DNA of 64,000 bases from an uncultured Granulosicoccaceae bacterium (GCA_938007995.1 CALLLW010000019.1:48170-112169), one strand, 5' to 3'. Shown: positions 26,008 through 36,969, counted from the first letter of the stretch. Numbers and translations: made by a program. Notes: a model not told the origin generated them from the sequence alone.

Positions 26008-28062
26008 CTACTGTCCTTCGGTACCATCAAGAATCACAGACGTGTCGGTAATATCGATCAACATGCCAGCAGACGCTGCGAATCTTGCCACCTGAGATTG
26101 CATTTCTACTGTGGCCTCCGGACTTGCAGCAGGATTAATCAACGAACCATGATCGCCACGCGTAAAGCGCACAATGCCCGAGGAGTTACCAGTATCAGAT
26201 GACACCGGCGGCAGACTCATCACACGAGCCAGTGCGCTGCTACCGGAAAGCGGTGCACCCGGTACGGTATTTAACACAACCTGATCAGGCGGTATACCGG
26301 CAGCTGCATCACCAACCACTTCAATCATGTGTACCCGATTCATTGCTGCAGCCCGCGCACCAAAGTTAATCGGATCAGCGCTGTCGGTTGCAGTTTGTGC
26401 AGCAATAACAAACTGACTGAACTCCGGTGTGCCTTCCTGCAGCCCGGCTTGCGCCAGACCTGCGATGATAGGATCTCTGAATGCCGGTGATGCGATAGTC
26501 ATCTGCACCAGACCTGCAGCGGGTTTGGCAAGTGTTACAGAGGCCAGAGTGCTATCGAATGCTGCGGCTGTTGTGGCTGCAGTTCCACCCAGTGAGTATC
26601 CGATCAGTGCTTTGCGATTTGCATCCAGCGGAACAGCAGACACATTGCCAATACTGGCACTCAGCACCAGCAGATCCGCAACGCTTTGACGCAGGTTGTC
26701 TCTGGTATTCAGCAGCTGTGCCGGAGAGAAGAAGTGCGTACCACTGTCATCTACAATACCGTCCGGCCCGGGTGCACCTGACTCGTTGTTTACCAGATCG
26801 AGGTCGAAGGTTCTTTCTACTTCAGTACGCAGTGGATTTACACTGGCGTCAACTGTGATGCCATGCATTGGCTGATCAATAGCGATAACCGCAAAGCCGG
26901 CAGCAGCCATGGAGTCTGCCAGTGCCAACATATCACTGCGATCACGGGTTATGCCGTGCACAAAAATCGCAACCGGCCAGCCAGCTGCAGGCATTGCCTG
27001 TCCAGAAGCTGCGTTCGGTACAGTCATTAGCACAGGTATTGTCTGCAAGCTGGTTTGCACCGGCATGGTGTTAAAACGAGTCAGGAAGGAATCGCCCGGC
27101 CCTCTCCAGAAGCTGGTGATCGCAGTTGGATCATTCGGATTTGCAGGAGCTGTCTGGTAATAAGGGATATCAAGCGTCCCGGCAAACACATCAGCCACTC
27201 CCTGCAGCGCCGGATTAACACCATTGGTAGTTATACCAACAGACTGAAGCGCGATTGTGCCGCCGACCTGCGATGCATTGCTTACCGCTTCCAATACCGG
27301 TGTTATAGATTGCGTTTTCACACTCCAGATCTGCACCACGGTATCACGGGCGATACCCAACGCCTCTGCAACCTGCAGCATTGCACCATTGAGTTGGCGC
27401 ACCGGTTCTAACGCTTCAAAGCTGCTGACCGGTTCTAACTCAGCAAGTTGCTCCTCTGTTAGTGGATTGCCATCTGCATCAGTGGTGGACGGCACCAGTG
27501 GCAACTGGCCGGACGTTAATCGAAATACAGAATTAACTGCTGGTGCGCCATTGATGTCTGTCACGCCATTTGTGACAACAACCATGTAATCAGTGCTTTC
27601 TGCCAGTGGTAGCAAAGGCTGCACAGCCAGTGTAGTTTCAGCAACTACCACAGCAGCGTAAGCCTGTGCCGGCAGTTCTGCTACAAAGCCAACAACTGCA
27701 CCAGTTGCAGGATCAGTATTCACCTCGAACACCCTGACTGTCTCACCGGGGATCAGTGTTGCTGCATTCAACGGTGAAGAAAAAACACTGGTCAATGGTT
27801 GTGTTGTTGAGAAACCATCAAGCGTGTTCAATACAACCTGCGGATTACCGAAGTCATTCGGATCAACATCAGCACCCAGTGGAATATTGAGCGTACCGTC
27901 TTCAGAACCTGCAAAAAGCAGAGAAGTTGGAAAAGGCAACGCAGGTGGTTCTGCCGAAGCGGCCTGCTCTGCTCTGTTGGCATCAAAATCAAAGTTAGTT
28001 GAATCGGAGCAACCAGCTACAACAAAAGACGCTAGTAATGGCAGTAATAGTTTGAGCTTCAT
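26008..28062 (-). CDS. VolA/Pla-1-type extracellular lipase, lipoprotein
   Basis: A 684-residue surface lipoprotein. A lipobox (ASFVVAGC, Cys at residue 17) follows the signal peptide. The N-terminal part resembles the virulence-lipase N-terminal domain (FPTSLLFAGSEDGTLNIPLG). The catalytic core is an alpha/beta hydrolase with Ser in IGYSLGGTAA and the oxyanion region at AIFVHGITRDRS; the late His in TRGDHGSLINP fits the triad. In Vibrio cholerae, VolA releases fatty acids from host lysophosphatidylcholine for uptake by FadL. The fadL-like gene lies immediately upstream (16 bp), which supports the same role here. Confidence 0.88.
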   Translation of the reverse strand: MKLKLLLPLLASFVVAGCSDSTNFDFDANRAEQAASAEPPALPFPTSLLFAGSEDGTLNIPLGADVDPNDFGNPQVVLNTLDGFSTTQPLTSVFSSPLNAATLIPGETVRVFEVNTDPATGAVVGFVAELPAQAYAAVVVAETTLAVQPLLPLAESTDYMVVVTNGVTDINGAPAVNSVFRLTSGQLPLVPSTTDADGNPLTEEQLAELEPVSSFEALEPVRQLNGAMLQVAEALGIARDTVVQIWSVKTQSITPVLEAVSNASQVGGTIALQSVGITTNGVNPALQGVADVFAGTLDIPYYQTAPANPNDPTAITSFWRGPGDSFLTRFNTMPVQTSLQTIPVLMTVPNAASGQAMPAAGWPVAIFVHGITRDRSDMLALADSMAAAGFAVIAIDQPMHGITVDASVNPLRTEVERTFDLDLVNNESGAPGPDGIVDDSGTHFFSPAQLLNTRDNLRQSVADLLVLSASIGNVSAVPLDANRKALIGYSLGGTAATTAAAFDSTLASVTLAKPAAGLVQMTIASPAFRDPIIAGLAQAGLQEGTPEFSQFVIAAQTATDSADPINFGARAAAMNRVHMIEVVGDAAAGIPPDQVVLNTVPGAPLSGSSALARVMSLPPVSSDTGNSSGIVRFTRGDHGSLINPAASPEATVEMQSQVARFAASAGMLIDITDTSVILDGTEGQ

Positions 28063-28078
28063 TTATCGGACTCCAGTA

Positions 28079-29452
28079 CTAGTCGAATTGCACAGTAACC
28101 TGTGCACTTAAGATATTTGCGTTGGTTTCAAACTCACCACGCAGAGTTGTACCACCCGGAGTTTCACTGACATTAGCGAGCGGCGTGTCATCGAGCATGA
28201 TATGGGTAAAACCCACATCAACACCGATTCTCTGGTTAACCTGATAGCCAAAGCCAACGGCTAGCCAGGTGCGATCACTACCCGGTATGCGCGGAGTACG
28301 TAATTCCGCAGAAGGCACAGCCTCCTGATCCAGTGCCACTCCACCTTTAATAGTCAGCTGGTCACTGTAGGCAAAGTTAAAACCAGCTGAAAAGCGCCAT
28401 ACGTCTTCAAACGCCAGAGTGTTAAAGGTGTCTGGTTGCGGGCCATCAAAGACAATGCGCAACTCTTGAAGACTACTCCAGCCAGTCCATGTGGCATCCG
28501 CAAGGAGCTCGAGCTGATCAGTGGCTTTGTGCGCTGCAGAAAACATGACAGTTGGTGGCAATCTTGCTTCAGCTGATGCCGGAACATCGTTGAACAGTGG
28601 CGTCGGGCCGAATACCTGATCAAAAGCCGGGTTGTTGGTGAAATCACCGGTGCCATCCAGATCGTGGTCGATACTATGACGGTAAGCAAAACCGAGCTTG
28701 GTACCCGGACGGGGCTTTAACAGCACGCCAACGTTAAAAGACACTGCCGTGCTGTCGCCTTCAATATCAGCACTGCCATCGAGTTCCTGCCGACCGGCCA
28801 CACCGATTCCAGCAGCCTGGCATGCATCTATTGGAACCACTCCCTGTGACGCCAGACCGGTGCAGGTAGCACCGGAATCAATCGCACTACCCAGCGACGC
28901 GGTGAATGTTTGAACACTGATACCAGCACCAACACTGACATTCTCATTGACGATGTACGAGATAGACGGATTAACATCAAATGCGGCGACCGCAGACTCG
29001 GTCGCCTGGTATCTGCCAACCCAGGCTGGATCATATTCACTCGAGTTGCCGAATGGCACACTGAAACCAACACCCAACGTGACACCGTTTTTTAGTGGAT
29101 GTACATAATAGAGGTTAGGAATAAAAGAGGTGATGCCCGCATCCTCAGTACTGGCAGTGGCAAAATTCGGATCCACCGGTATACCGCCGAAAGAATTATT
29201 CAGCGTGGTGCCACGATCAGTGAACTCGCTGTTAACACCAATCACGTGACCCGCAGCCAGCAACTGCTTTTCTTTTATCTCTGACATGCCAGCCGGGTTA
29301 AACCAGACCGTTGATGCATCTTCACTAACGGCGGCCGCTCCGGCATAGGCGTTGCCGAGACCCGATGCCCCTTGCTCGATCAGCGCAAAACCACCCGCGA
29401 TGGATGCCTCGCTGACCGCTATGGCGCTTAACACAACCCAGGCTTTTCGCAT
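28079..29452 (-). CDS. Outer-membrane long-chain fatty acid transporter, FadL family
   Basis: A 457-residue outer-membrane barrel protein. The mature N-terminus AGGFALIEQGASGLGNAYAG and STVWFNPAGMSE are the classical FadL/OmpP1 signatures that form the plug. The protein ends in a hydrophobic strand with a terminal aromatic-rich motif (AQVTVQFD; the last residue is Asp, slightly unusual). ATG 29452 (MRKAWVVLS) is preferred because GGAG lies 10-13 bases upstream; the longer frame adds 17 poorly supported residues. It forms an operon with the downstream VolA-type lipase. Confidence 0.93.
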   Translation of the reverse strand: MRKAWVVLSAIAVSEASIAGGFALIEQGASGLGNAYAGAAAVSEDASTVWFNPAGMSEIKEKQLLAAGHVIGVNSEFTDRGTTLNNSFGGIPVDPNFATASTEDAGITSFIPNLYYVHPLKNGVTLGVGFSVPFGNSSEYDPAWVGRYQATESAVAAFDVNPSISYIVNENVSVGAGISVQTFTASLGSAIDSGATCTGLASQGVVPIDACQAAGIGVAGRQELDGSADIEGDSTAVSFNVGVLLKPRPGTKLGFAYRHSIDHDLDGTGDFTNNPAFDQVFGPTPLFNDVPASAEARLPPTVMFSAAHKATDQLELLADATWTGWSSLQELRIVFDGPQPDTFNTLAFEDVWRFSAGFNFAYSDQLTIKGGVALDQEAVPSAELRTPRIPGSDRTWLAVGFGYQVNQRIGVDVGFTHIMLDDTPLANVSETPGGTTLRGEFETNANILSAQVTVQFD

Positions 29453-29625
29453 TCTCGTTTTTCTCCACCAATGTTTTGTTCTAAAGTGCATGCACGGCTC
29501 CACATTTTAACAAATCGGGATACCACATAGGATGTATCTGTGCGACAGTCACACCAGCAACATTCTTAAGCATTTCAGCAACTATACCCCGTTACCCTCG
29601 ACACCAAACACCGGGAGAAAAGATT

Positions 29626-30165
29626 ATGCAAAGGACTCCAGCCCGACCAGCATACCGAACGTTCAGCACCACGAAGCTGGCAATGACTTTAGTCATATTG
29701 CACGCAGGGAATAGTGCCGCCGCCAATACTTTTAATATCGATGTCAGCGATGATGACGTAGCAATCGAAGCAAATAACGCCAGTTTGATGGAGTTATTGC
29801 AGGAGCTTGAAAAGGTCACTGGCATACCGGTCGATTTTGTCGAACCAACAGACGAGCGGGTAACACTTAGCGTGGCACTTACTTCGGTTGAGAGCGCGAT
29901 CGGTAAAATCACACCTAATCACATGATCGTGCATGAGAATCAAGACGGCGAGAAAATCATCAAAGAGCTGATTATCATCCCCGCAGATTCGGAACTTGCA
30001 GGCACTGGATCAGGCTCTGCATTCTTACCAAACGGAAACCCTGCACCATCAATTGAGCAGGCGACACCGCAAAGCAATGGTGTGAATGAAGCAGTACAGT
30101 CAGCCAACGGTGAGGAACCGGATCCGCAGGTGTCAGCAACTCCGGCAAGCAACGGTCCAAATTAA
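29626..30165 (+). CDS. Secreted protein with STN / secretin-N-like domain
   Basis: 179 residues. The N-terminal hydrophobic stretch LAMTLVILHAGNSAAA looks like a signal peptide with a long N-region. Residues 40-105 resemble a secretin/TonB short N-terminal domain: IEANNASLMELLQELEKVTG, then a PVDFVEPTDERVTLSV strand. The last 70 residues are disordered (Gly/Pro/Asn/Ser). No barrel or secretin domain follows, so the module stands alone. GGGAG lies 9 bases before the ATG. It is divergent from fadL; any functional link is speculation. Confidence 0.65.
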   Translation: MQRTPARPAYRTFSTTKLAMTLVILHAGNSAAANTFNIDVSDDDVAIEANNASLMELLQELEKVTGIPVDFVEPTDERVTLSVALTSVESAIGKITPNHMIVHENQDGEKIIKELIIIPADSELAGTGSGSAFLPNGNPAPSIEQATPQSNGVNEAVQSANGEEPDPQVSATPASNGPN

Positions 30166-30247
30166 CTCCCCGGGAGCAGACCAAAAGAAACAGGCCGCAC
30201 CAGGCTGCCGGGCCTGAGCACAGCGCACTCGCTTATACACGGGTCAG

Positions 30248-32305
30248 CTATCCAGCCAGCCCGGTCGCTGTGGCAATAATGATTGATTCAAAGAAAGTCA
30301 CCTGCCCGCCTTCTTCAACCGCGTTGTCATGCCGCTCTGTTTGAACGATGATATCCGATGCACCTGCATCACTGGCTTTGTGTCTGGCCTGCTCACTGAC
30401 AATGCCAGTGGCCCATTCCGCCGCCTGCTCAAGATCTTCAAACTCTCTTTGCTCCTGAGGCGCGTGCACCATAACGCTCCGACCTGCCAAAGGACTGATG
30501 GTAATTTGTGCTGATTGACGTACGCTACCAACCACGGCTCCAACCGCATTGGCCACCTCGGCATGCTCCGGTACGATCACGTTTGCATCCATAAAGTTTT
30601 CTATTGGCGGATAAAAGCTTTGCGCTGGTGCGCCAATCCCCACCACCGGCACATTCAGTTTTGCAGTCATACCCAGCCATTGATTATTGGAGTCATCGCG
30701 GCCGACTGCACTGCTTGCAGCATTACCGCTTTTTGCATTACCGCTTTTTACATCAGCACTTGTACTGGCAAACATACGTTCAAGTAACTTTGCATTGTGC
30801 GGGTTTATGGGTTTACCAAAGTCACCTTCAGCATCATTGATCATTGCTGTCATCAGGCACAAGGCAGATTGTCGTGACATCTGGTTTAGCATACTGAGGC
30901 AGTAATCTTTTACATCAGTGTATTGATGACCCAGATTGAATTCACTGTAACGACTTAACAGTGTTGCCCCTAACCTCGATGCTTCTGCAGGCCAGTCACT
31001 CTGCCATTCACAAACGTGGGCTGCATCGGTTGGGGTAAATCCGGCCAGTGTCAGGATACCCATTTCGATCAGTCGCTTCATCGCCAGTGAAAAATGCCGT
31101 TCGGCAAAAACGGATTGCATAGACTGCGGGTGATGTTTGACTTCGTTAATCAATGAACGCTGCTGACTGGTCAGCCGTAATGAATCATCAGGCTCAGCCA
31201 TCAGCACAATAAAACGCGCCATGTTGGTTTTTGTCCATGGCGCATCTACAAAGCCCTTAAGATCATCAACCACAGCCGGATAACGTGATGCCAATACACA
31301 CAGCGGCATGACTTTATTCGGCCCGATGTTAAAACGGCGTTGCTCACGGTCGTAGAGAATTTCACTGTCACCACCGAGCCCGTGCGTATCTATTCTTACC
31401 GCGTTAACCATCGTGCGCCAACCGTTAACACTGGCGCCTTCACTGCTAAGCACAGGCTCACCGTCTTTGATCAATGCAACGTCTGTGGTGGTGCCACCAA
31501 TATCAGAGACCAACATGTCTGGCTGGCCTGCCAGAAACTGTGCACCAACAACACTCGCAGCCGGACCTGACAGAATAGTCTCTACCGGTGAACGCTCGGC
31601 AAAATCAGAACTGACCAATGTACCGTCACCACGCACTACCATCAGTGGTGCATCGATGCCGTGCTCATGCATGGTTTGTCGTGAGGCAACAATCAAATCC
31701 TGAATCAACGGTATCAGCCTGGCATTCACCAGCGCGGTCAGCGCCCTGCGTGGCGCATCAAGTGATGCACTGAGCTCATGACCACAGGTGACTGGCAAAC
31801 CGGTTTCTTTTATTAAACGGTCCCGCAGCGCAATTTCATGTGCCGGGTTACGCACAGAAAACATTCCGGATAGTGCAACCGCAGACACTGAACCACCCAG
31901 CTCAGCAATCTGCTTCACGACAGCATCAACATCCAGCTCACAGAGCTCAACTCCGCCGGCATCGTGCCCGCCCTCAACCATTAAGACAGGCATATCCCGG
32001 GTTGCCTGATCAAGGTTAGCGACAGCAAGCTGAGACTTACGGTACCCCATCAACACCAACGCAGCTTTGGCACCATGCCCTTCGACAATGGAATTGGTCG
32101 CGAGTGTTGTTGAAAGACAGACCAGGCTGACGTCTTTTGGATCTCTGTCTAAAAGGATATTCCCCATCGAGCTGGCGATGCCCTCGACCAGGTTATGGCG
32201 GGTCGTCAGAGATTTTGATTTTGCAAGCACAGTGCGGGTAGTGCCATCGACCAGCACGGCATCGGTGTACGTGCCACCGGTATCAATTCCAAGACGCAAC
32301 CGCAT
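30248..32305 (-). CDS. Hydantoinase/oxoprolinase family protein (HyuA/OplA type)
   Basis: An ATP-dependent amidase-type subunit of 685 residues. The N-terminal ATP-binding motif RLGIDTGGTYTDAVLVDG and the internal VSDIGGTTTDVALIKDGEP motif are both typical of the hydantoinase A/oxoprolinase ASKHA fold. Related enzymes open hydantoins, 5-oxoproline or carboxylate acetone, usually with a B subunit. No HyuB gene is adjacent; the downstream neighbour is a secreted protein on the other strand. The substrate cannot be assigned. Confidence 0.85.
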   Translation of the reverse strand: MRLRLGIDTGGTYTDAVLVDGTTRTVLAKSKSLTTRHNLVEGIASSMGNILLDRDPKDVSLVCLSTTLATNSIVEGHGAKAALVLMGYRKSQLAVANLDQATRDMPVLMVEGGHDAGGVELCELDVDAVVKQIAELGGSVSAVALSGMFSVRNPAHEIALRDRLIKETGLPVTCGHELSASLDAPRRALTALVNARLIPLIQDLIVASRQTMHEHGIDAPLMVVRGDGTLVSSDFAERSPVETILSGPAASVVGAQFLAGQPDMLVSDIGGTTTDVALIKDGEPVLSSEGASVNGWRTMVNAVRIDTHGLGGDSEILYDREQRRFNIGPNKVMPLCVLASRYPAVVDDLKGFVDAPWTKTNMARFIVLMAEPDDSLRLTSQQRSLINEVKHHPQSMQSVFAERHFSLAMKRLIEMGILTLAGFTPTDAAHVCEWQSDWPAEASRLGATLLSRYSEFNLGHQYTDVKDYCLSMLNQMSRQSALCLMTAMINDAEGDFGKPINPHNAKLLERMFASTSADVKSGNAKSGNAASSAVGRDDSNNQWLGMTAKLNVPVVGIGAPAQSFYPPIENFMDANVIVPEHAEVANAVGAVVGSVRQSAQITISPLAGRSVMVHAPQEQREFEDLEQAAEWATGIVSEQARHKASDAGASDIIVQTERHDNAVEEGGQVTFFESIIIATATGLAG

Positions 32306-32572
32306 GTTCGCTCGAGACCTTTATTGTTATACCTGCAAGAAGCACGAATAGTGACATCTGCGTATACGCAAGTCTCCCTGTATGCGACCACAGATTGCCA
32401 ACCCGATACAGTTCACAAAATCAGCAGCTGAAAAATCTGTTATTTGGTCATTGAAAACACAGGATCGCTTTATTTTTCAGCGCTGTAGCCACAACAAGCT
32501 AATGTGGTTTCAATAACAGCATTGCACCGTAATACTCCAAAACCTGCAGAATGTGTCGATACTCAGCCAGAT

Positions 32573-33130
32573 ATGAAAAAACAATCCGGCATAACACTCA
32601 TCGAGCTCATTATCGCAGTGGCGATACTGGGAATCCTCGCAGCTTTCGCAGTCCCGAATTTCGGTAGCTTCATGCGTAGCAGTCAGCTCAGCTCGACCTA
32701 CAACACACTTGCGGGCACGATTGCGTCAGCGAGGGTTGAGGCTGTCAACAAACGCAATTCCATTGTCATTTGTTCGAGTACTGATGGAACCAGCTGTTCA
32801 AATGGTGACGGCGACTCCTGGACTCAGGGCTATATTGCCTACGCTGACCTGAATGACAACAGCATTGTTGAGGCAGAGGAAATTCTCAGTCGGGAATCCG
32901 TACCAAACGGTGTCACAATATCCAGCACCTACGGCAGCAGCATCACCATTGCCGCACGCGGCAGACTGAACAGCGAAGGCACGTTTACGTTTTGCAGCGG
33001 AACCGATGCCAGAACTGCAAAAGCACTGAACCTGTGGGTGACCGGCCTCGGGCGACTCGCTACCGATGAACGCGATAACGATGGTATTGTTGAAGGAGCT
33101 GATCAACAACCCGTTTCCTGCGGAACCTAA
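32573..33130 (+). CDS. Type IV pilus minor pilin, FimT/GspH-like
   Basis: A 185-residue prepilin. The leader MKKQSG is followed by ITLIELIIAVAILGILAAFA, which carries the prepilin peptidase site (Gly before Ile rather than the more usual Phe) and Glu at +5. The C-terminal half matches GspH-type minor pilins (SARVEAVNKRNSIVIC). The upstream frame from 32504 adds 23 residues that would block the short leader, so ATG 32573 is preferred. Convergent with the last gene of the pilus operon. Confidence 0.88.
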   Translation: MKKQSGITLIELIIAVAILGILAAFAVPNFGSFMRSSQLSSTYNTLAGTIASARVEAVNKRNSIVICSSTDGTSCSNGDGDSWTQGYIAYADLNDNSIVEAEEILSRESVPNGVTISSTYGSSITIAARGRLNSEGTFTFCSGTDARTAKALNLWVTGLGRLATDERDNDGIVEGADQQPVSCGT

Positions 33131-33185
33131 AATAGAGTAGCAGGCCGGATAGCGAGCACTATAATGCGGCTCGCTATGCCAGTTT

Positions 33186-33581
33186 CTACTCCCAGTTAGT
33201 CTTTGCACCCTTACTGTTCAGGGTAAGGGCAACATCTCCCGCTTGTTTCCCCTGGGCGGATGCAGTAACAATTACGCAGCGCCTTAGTGTTGAACCATCA
33301 CAGGCTTTCATTTCATTGATAATGTGCCTGGCGCTATCTGTCTCAAGTGTTGCAGGGTAACCAAGTTCTGCCAGATCAGCGGTGTAGCTCAGGTTCTGCC
33401 GGTACCACTGCTCCTGCTTTTCCATCACTTCAAGCAATAGCGCAGAGGCTTCTGAGCGACCAGCTTTTTTCAGATAGCTGGTGTAAGACGGATAACCGAT
33501 TGCTGCAATAATACCAATGATTGCAACCACAATCATGAGCTCGATTAAAGTGAAACCTTTTCGTTTTTTCAACAAATGCAT
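33186..33581 (-). CDS. pilE: Type IV pilin PilE-like
   Basis: 131 residues with the prepilin leader MHLLKKRKG and cleavage before [20 protein letters not shown]; Glu at +5 is present. The globular part has a Cys pair ([12 protein letters not shown]) suitable for a D-loop disulfide. It is the last gene of the operon, 10 bp after pilY1, as in pseudomonads and xanthomonads, where PilE is a minor pilin needed for assembly. ATG 33581 is preferred because leaders are short. Confidence 0.9.
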   Translation of the reverse strand: MHLLKKRKGFTLIELMIVVAIIGIIAAIGYPSYTSYLKKAGRSEASALLLEVMEKQEQWYRQNLSYTADLAELGYPATLETDSARHIINEMKACDGSTLRRCVIVTASAQGKQAGDVALTLNSKGAKTNWE

Positions 33582-33591
33582 GTTCTTTGTA

Positions 33592-36500
33592 TTAATAATC
33601 ATCTAACTCTACCCAACCCGTGCGTCTAAACCGTCTGAACACTTCATTGTCATTTGGAGCCGTGAGCTCTTTCAGTGTCAGTACATTTTTATCAATCAGA
33701 AAGAATGGTGCATCGGCATGCCCCGTGTCTACTATCTGGCCACCGCTCAATAGGCCTTCACCTACGACAATAAAATCACCACCAAAGCCCGGTGGAATAC
33801 TGTTCTCGCCATCTAACAGACTGGTGATATGCAAACGGCTAATACCGATATCAAAGTTACAGTTCGCACCGCCTTGCAATGCGGGTGGTACGTAAGAATT
33901 GGCAAAGATCAGATTGTTATGTACCAGCGTTGGCTGCAGTATTTTTTCACCGGGTTCAAAGATTCTGAAAAAGCCAAAGTTATCTGAAACCGTATCGGCT
34001 GCATCACTCACGTTTTGCAACACGTTGTCATCAGCAGAAATAATCCTGTGGTTACCAGTCACACCGGTCACGTATCTGTAGTCAGGAACCTCGTTACCAT
34101 CATCATCCAGCCGGAACGGCGCTCGTTGCACCCAACGATCTTTAATGGCGTACAGCCGATTCAAATGTGGCTCAATGAACAACGGGCTGGTGCGTATACC
34201 GGAACCTGTGACCAGACTGTAGTGCGCGGTACTGAAGTTGGTGCCACTGAGAACTACATCAACCGGGTTAAAAAATCGCAGCGACTCCCCTGCAGGCGAC
34301 AGCTCTGCTATTTTTCCGCCAGACAGATGCAGCTCATCGGTTGATTCTGCTTCACTGTCAAAATCAACCCGCCAGACGTCACCACCCACATCTACAAAAA
34401 ACATCAGGTCAATTGAACCGTCTACGTCGATATCAACAGGTACCGGCGTTGAAGGCAAGCTGTGATTCAACGGCAGGTTAAGATCATGCTGAGTACCATT
34501 GCCGACAGACCATTCAAGTTCTCCGGTTTCAGGATCAACAAAGTAAACCACATTGCCGTGACTATCAGCCGGAACGGTTAAAGCACTGTAGTCGAGATTG
34601 ACGTCATCATAAATGTCAGCGTTATAACCACCGGAAAACATTAACAACTCTTTTCCGGCAATACTGACAACCTCTGGCTTGGACCAGGTTTGCGCCAGAT
34701 CTGCAAAGTCATTTCTACCATCACCGTCGCGATCATAAACAGGTGTGTCGATATCTCCGCCGGTTATCTTCCACAGAACAGAAAAAGGATCATCACCGCC
34801 GCGATCGCGCAAACCGTTGGACACATCCAGTGCATAAACCCGGTTACCACCACGCCGCTCGGTTAGGTACAACCAGGCGTTGTCTACCCATACATCATAG
34901 CCCTCACGCTCTGCACGAGTGGTATGAAAAGTAAACTGACCATCGAGCCCGTAAGCTCGAACGGGACCCGGATTATTTTCGAAATAAGTTTTTATATTGC
35001 CAAGATGTTCCTCAGGGGTGTAAGACCACAGTTCAACACCTGTCTCCGGATCGATTGCATGCAATACACCCATGTTGTTTGGAGCATAGAGAATCTCGCC
35101 TCGATCAGCAGCATTGTTTTCAGACCAATAACTTAATAATGCCGGGCTGTTGTGCAGCGAGTCTGCAACAAAATGATGATTTTCATCGCTGGCTTCCAGG
35201 GCTGCCACTGTTGCCATAGAAGCTTCAGACGCTGCCTGATTTGCCGCTGCACGCGCATCAGCAGCTGCAGCTGCTGCCACTGCAACAGCAATATCAGCAG
35301 CTTCAGCCGCTGCATCAGCAGCTGCGGATTCCTGTTGCGCTATACCTGCCTCTACGATGAGAATCATCGCGTTGTCGGCATTGTTGGCCTCTGCTGCATC
35401 AGCAGCAGCCTGGGCATTGTCAGCAGCCAGCGCTGCACTCTCTGCAACTGCACGCGCGGTCGTTAGTTCTGCTTCTGCAGCCTGTAGCAGCACCGCTGCA
35501 TCCGCTGCTGCCTCGGCCGCAGCTATCGATGCTTCGGTTGTTACCGCTTCACTGGCACTCGCCGCTGCCGCTACCGCCTCATCAAATCCTTCAACATCAA
35601 AACCCAACGCCCACTGTACCAGTGTATCGCGCTCGGCTTCGTCCGCAGCACCCAGACTTGCAACCGGAAGTTTGTTGTTCAGATCGGGATCGTTAAACTC
35701 TACCTTGACCGGTACTGTGCTGTTGTAATCGGTGTACCAATCCCGCTGATCATAGTCAGGCAACCGGTGCGCGAACCCGCCCGCAGGCACTGAAGCACCG
35801 TCAGGAATTTCTGACCAGAAGCTTCTGGAAGTTGAAATAATCTGCCCGGCATCATCAACCAGTGGTATGCCATCCGCGTCAACAATAACTGTATCAGTCT
35901 CCCCTGTAGTCGCATCAGTGACTTCATTTAAACGATACTTTTTTATGTTGCCGTTCCATCTAATCCGGCTGCTCGACTCGAACTGTGCATAGTAAATCTC
36001 ATCGCGATGTCGGCTCTCGTTAAACGAATTTAATGCCACAGAGGGTGCAGCGAAGGTAGAACCAATACCATCAATAATCGAATTGAACGCGGTTAACAGC
36101 GCTTCAGAAGAAGTTACATCAAAGTGACGGCCAAACCCACCGGCATAAGTGCCGTCCGCCTGCCGGGTGTTGCCGGAAATGCTTGGCAGCCAGTCACCTG
36201 CTATAGCCTGACCAAAACCAATCGTGTGGGTAATGACATTGTTTATCCCGTTAACGGTGTTGCTGATATCGGCCGTAAATAGATGTTCGCCTATTTCCTG
36301 ACCACAAACGCCATATGAGGTCAGAGCACTCACATCAGCACATCTATCCGGAGCGATCGCGCTTTCTACGTCCTGAACAACACGGGGACCATCTCTGTAC
36401 CACGGCAAGCCATCACTCATCAAAATGATGTGATTAGCCTGACACTCGTGATCCAACGGCGACGGGTAAGCCTCTGCCGGGCCCGATAACTCGCCACGAA

Positions 36501-36966
36501 AATAGCTACGACCATCCCACAGTGCATCCTGCGTTGCTGTACCCCAGAGACTCTGGTCGGTTTTGATCGCCATTGCGTCAATGGCATCTAACAGGATCTG
36601 CCTGTTGGCCGGTATGTCGATACTTTGTACCGGTGACGTTAGCTCAACGAATCGATGAAACGTCATAATCCCCGCATTGACGCCGTCCAGCTGGGCAACC
36701 AGGGTGCTCATCGCAGACTTCAACGCATCCATTCTGGTCTGACCGGTAGCCGGGTTATCCACTGTTTTCATGGAGTAGGAGTCATCCAGCACAAACAGGA
36801 TATTGGGCGGTCTGTTCTCAGCGCTGAAGAATAATTCTGTGTCGTCCGCTACAGCACCGCTGCAATAACAGAGAAGCAAAGACATGACAAAAGAGCTACA
36901 TCGGCGTAGCCCTTCAGAGTAGCGCTTTCGGCACACAACAGATAAATTAGTTTTCACGGTAATCAA
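33592..36966 (-). CDS. pilY1: Type IV pilus tip adhesin/assembly protein PilY1
   Basis: A 1124-residue secreted protein placed at the pilus tip that primes assembly with the minor pilins. After a signal peptide (about residues 1-40) is a von Willebrand A region with MIDAS LDDSYSM. The C-terminal half is a beta-propeller ([18 protein letters not shown]). Two Ca-binding-type loops are seen, [14 protein letters not shown] and [14 protein letters not shown] followed by GGDVWRVDF. Unusually, about 130 alanine-rich residues (roughly 459-590) lie between the VWA part and [12 protein letters not shown], where other PilY1 proteins have a short linker. It starts 3 bp after pilX ends. Confidence 0.93.
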   Translation of the reverse strand: MITVKTNLSVVCRKRYSEGLRRCSSFVMSLLLCYCSGAVADDTELFFSAENRPPNILFVLDDSYSMKTVDNPATGQTRMDALKSAMSTLVAQLDGVNAGIMTFHRFVELTSPVQSIDIPANRQILLDAIDAMAIKTDQSLWGTATQDALWDGRSYFRGELSGPAEAYPSPLDHECQANHIILMSDGLPWYRDGPRVVQDVESAIAPDRCADVSALTSYGVCGQEIGEHLFTADISNTVNGINNVITHTIGFGQAIAGDWLPSISGNTRQADGTYAGGFGRHFDVTSSEALLTAFNSIIDGIGSTFAAPSVALNSFNESRHRDEIYYAQFESSSRIRWNGNIKKYRLNEVTDATTGETDTVIVDADGIPLVDDAGQIISTSRSFWSEIPDGASVPAGGFAHRLPDYDQRDWYTDYNSTVPVKVEFNDPDLNNKLPVASLGAADEAERDTLVQWALGFDVEGFDEAVAAAASASEAVTTEASIAAAEAAADAAVLLQAAEAELTTARAVAESAALAADNAQAAADAAEANNADNAMILIVEAGIAQQESAAADAAAEAADIAVAVAAAAAADARAAANQAASEASMATVAALEASDENHHFVADSLHNSPALLSYWSENNAADRGEILYAPNNMGVLHAIDPETGVELWSYTPEEHLGNIKTYFENNPGPVRAYGLDGQFTFHTTRAEREGYDVWVDNAWLYLTERRGGNRVYALDVSNGLRDRGGDDPFSVLWKITGGDIDTPVYDRDGDGRNDFADLAQTWSKPEVVSIAGKELLMFSGGYNADIYDDVNLDYSALTVPADSHGNVVYFVDPETGELEWSVGNGTQHDLNLPLNHSLPSTPVPVDIDVDGSIDLMFFVDVGGDVWRVDFDSEAESTDELHLSGGKIAELSPAGESLRFFNPVDVVLSGTNFSTAHYSLVTGSGIRTSPLFIEPHLNRLYAIKDRWVQRAPFRLDDDGNEVPDYRYVTGVTGNHRIISADDNVLQNVSDAADTVSDNFGFFRIFEPGEKILQPTLVHNNLIFANSYVPPALQGGANCNFDIGISRLHITSLLDGENSIPPGFGGDFIVVGEGLLSGGQIVDTGHADAPFFLIDKNVLTLKELTAPNDNEVFRRFRRTGWVELDDY
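35195..35590 (-). other. Alanine-rich low-complexity insert in PilY1
   Basis: About 130 codons in which Ala is the commonest residue by far, interspersed with Glu, Asp, Ser and Thr (for example [19 protein letters not shown] and [19 protein letters not shown]). The frame is intact and no exact DNA tandem repeat is apparent; the codons vary. The stretch should form a long helix or alanine coiled coil between the two folded parts of PilY1. Confidence 0.85.
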
Positions 36967-36969
36967 CTC

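Noticed and set aside
35357..35728. Frame on the plus strand, Ala/Ser-rich, opposite PilY1
   Set aside because: Arises from the alanine-rich codons of PilY1 read in antisense; not a gene.
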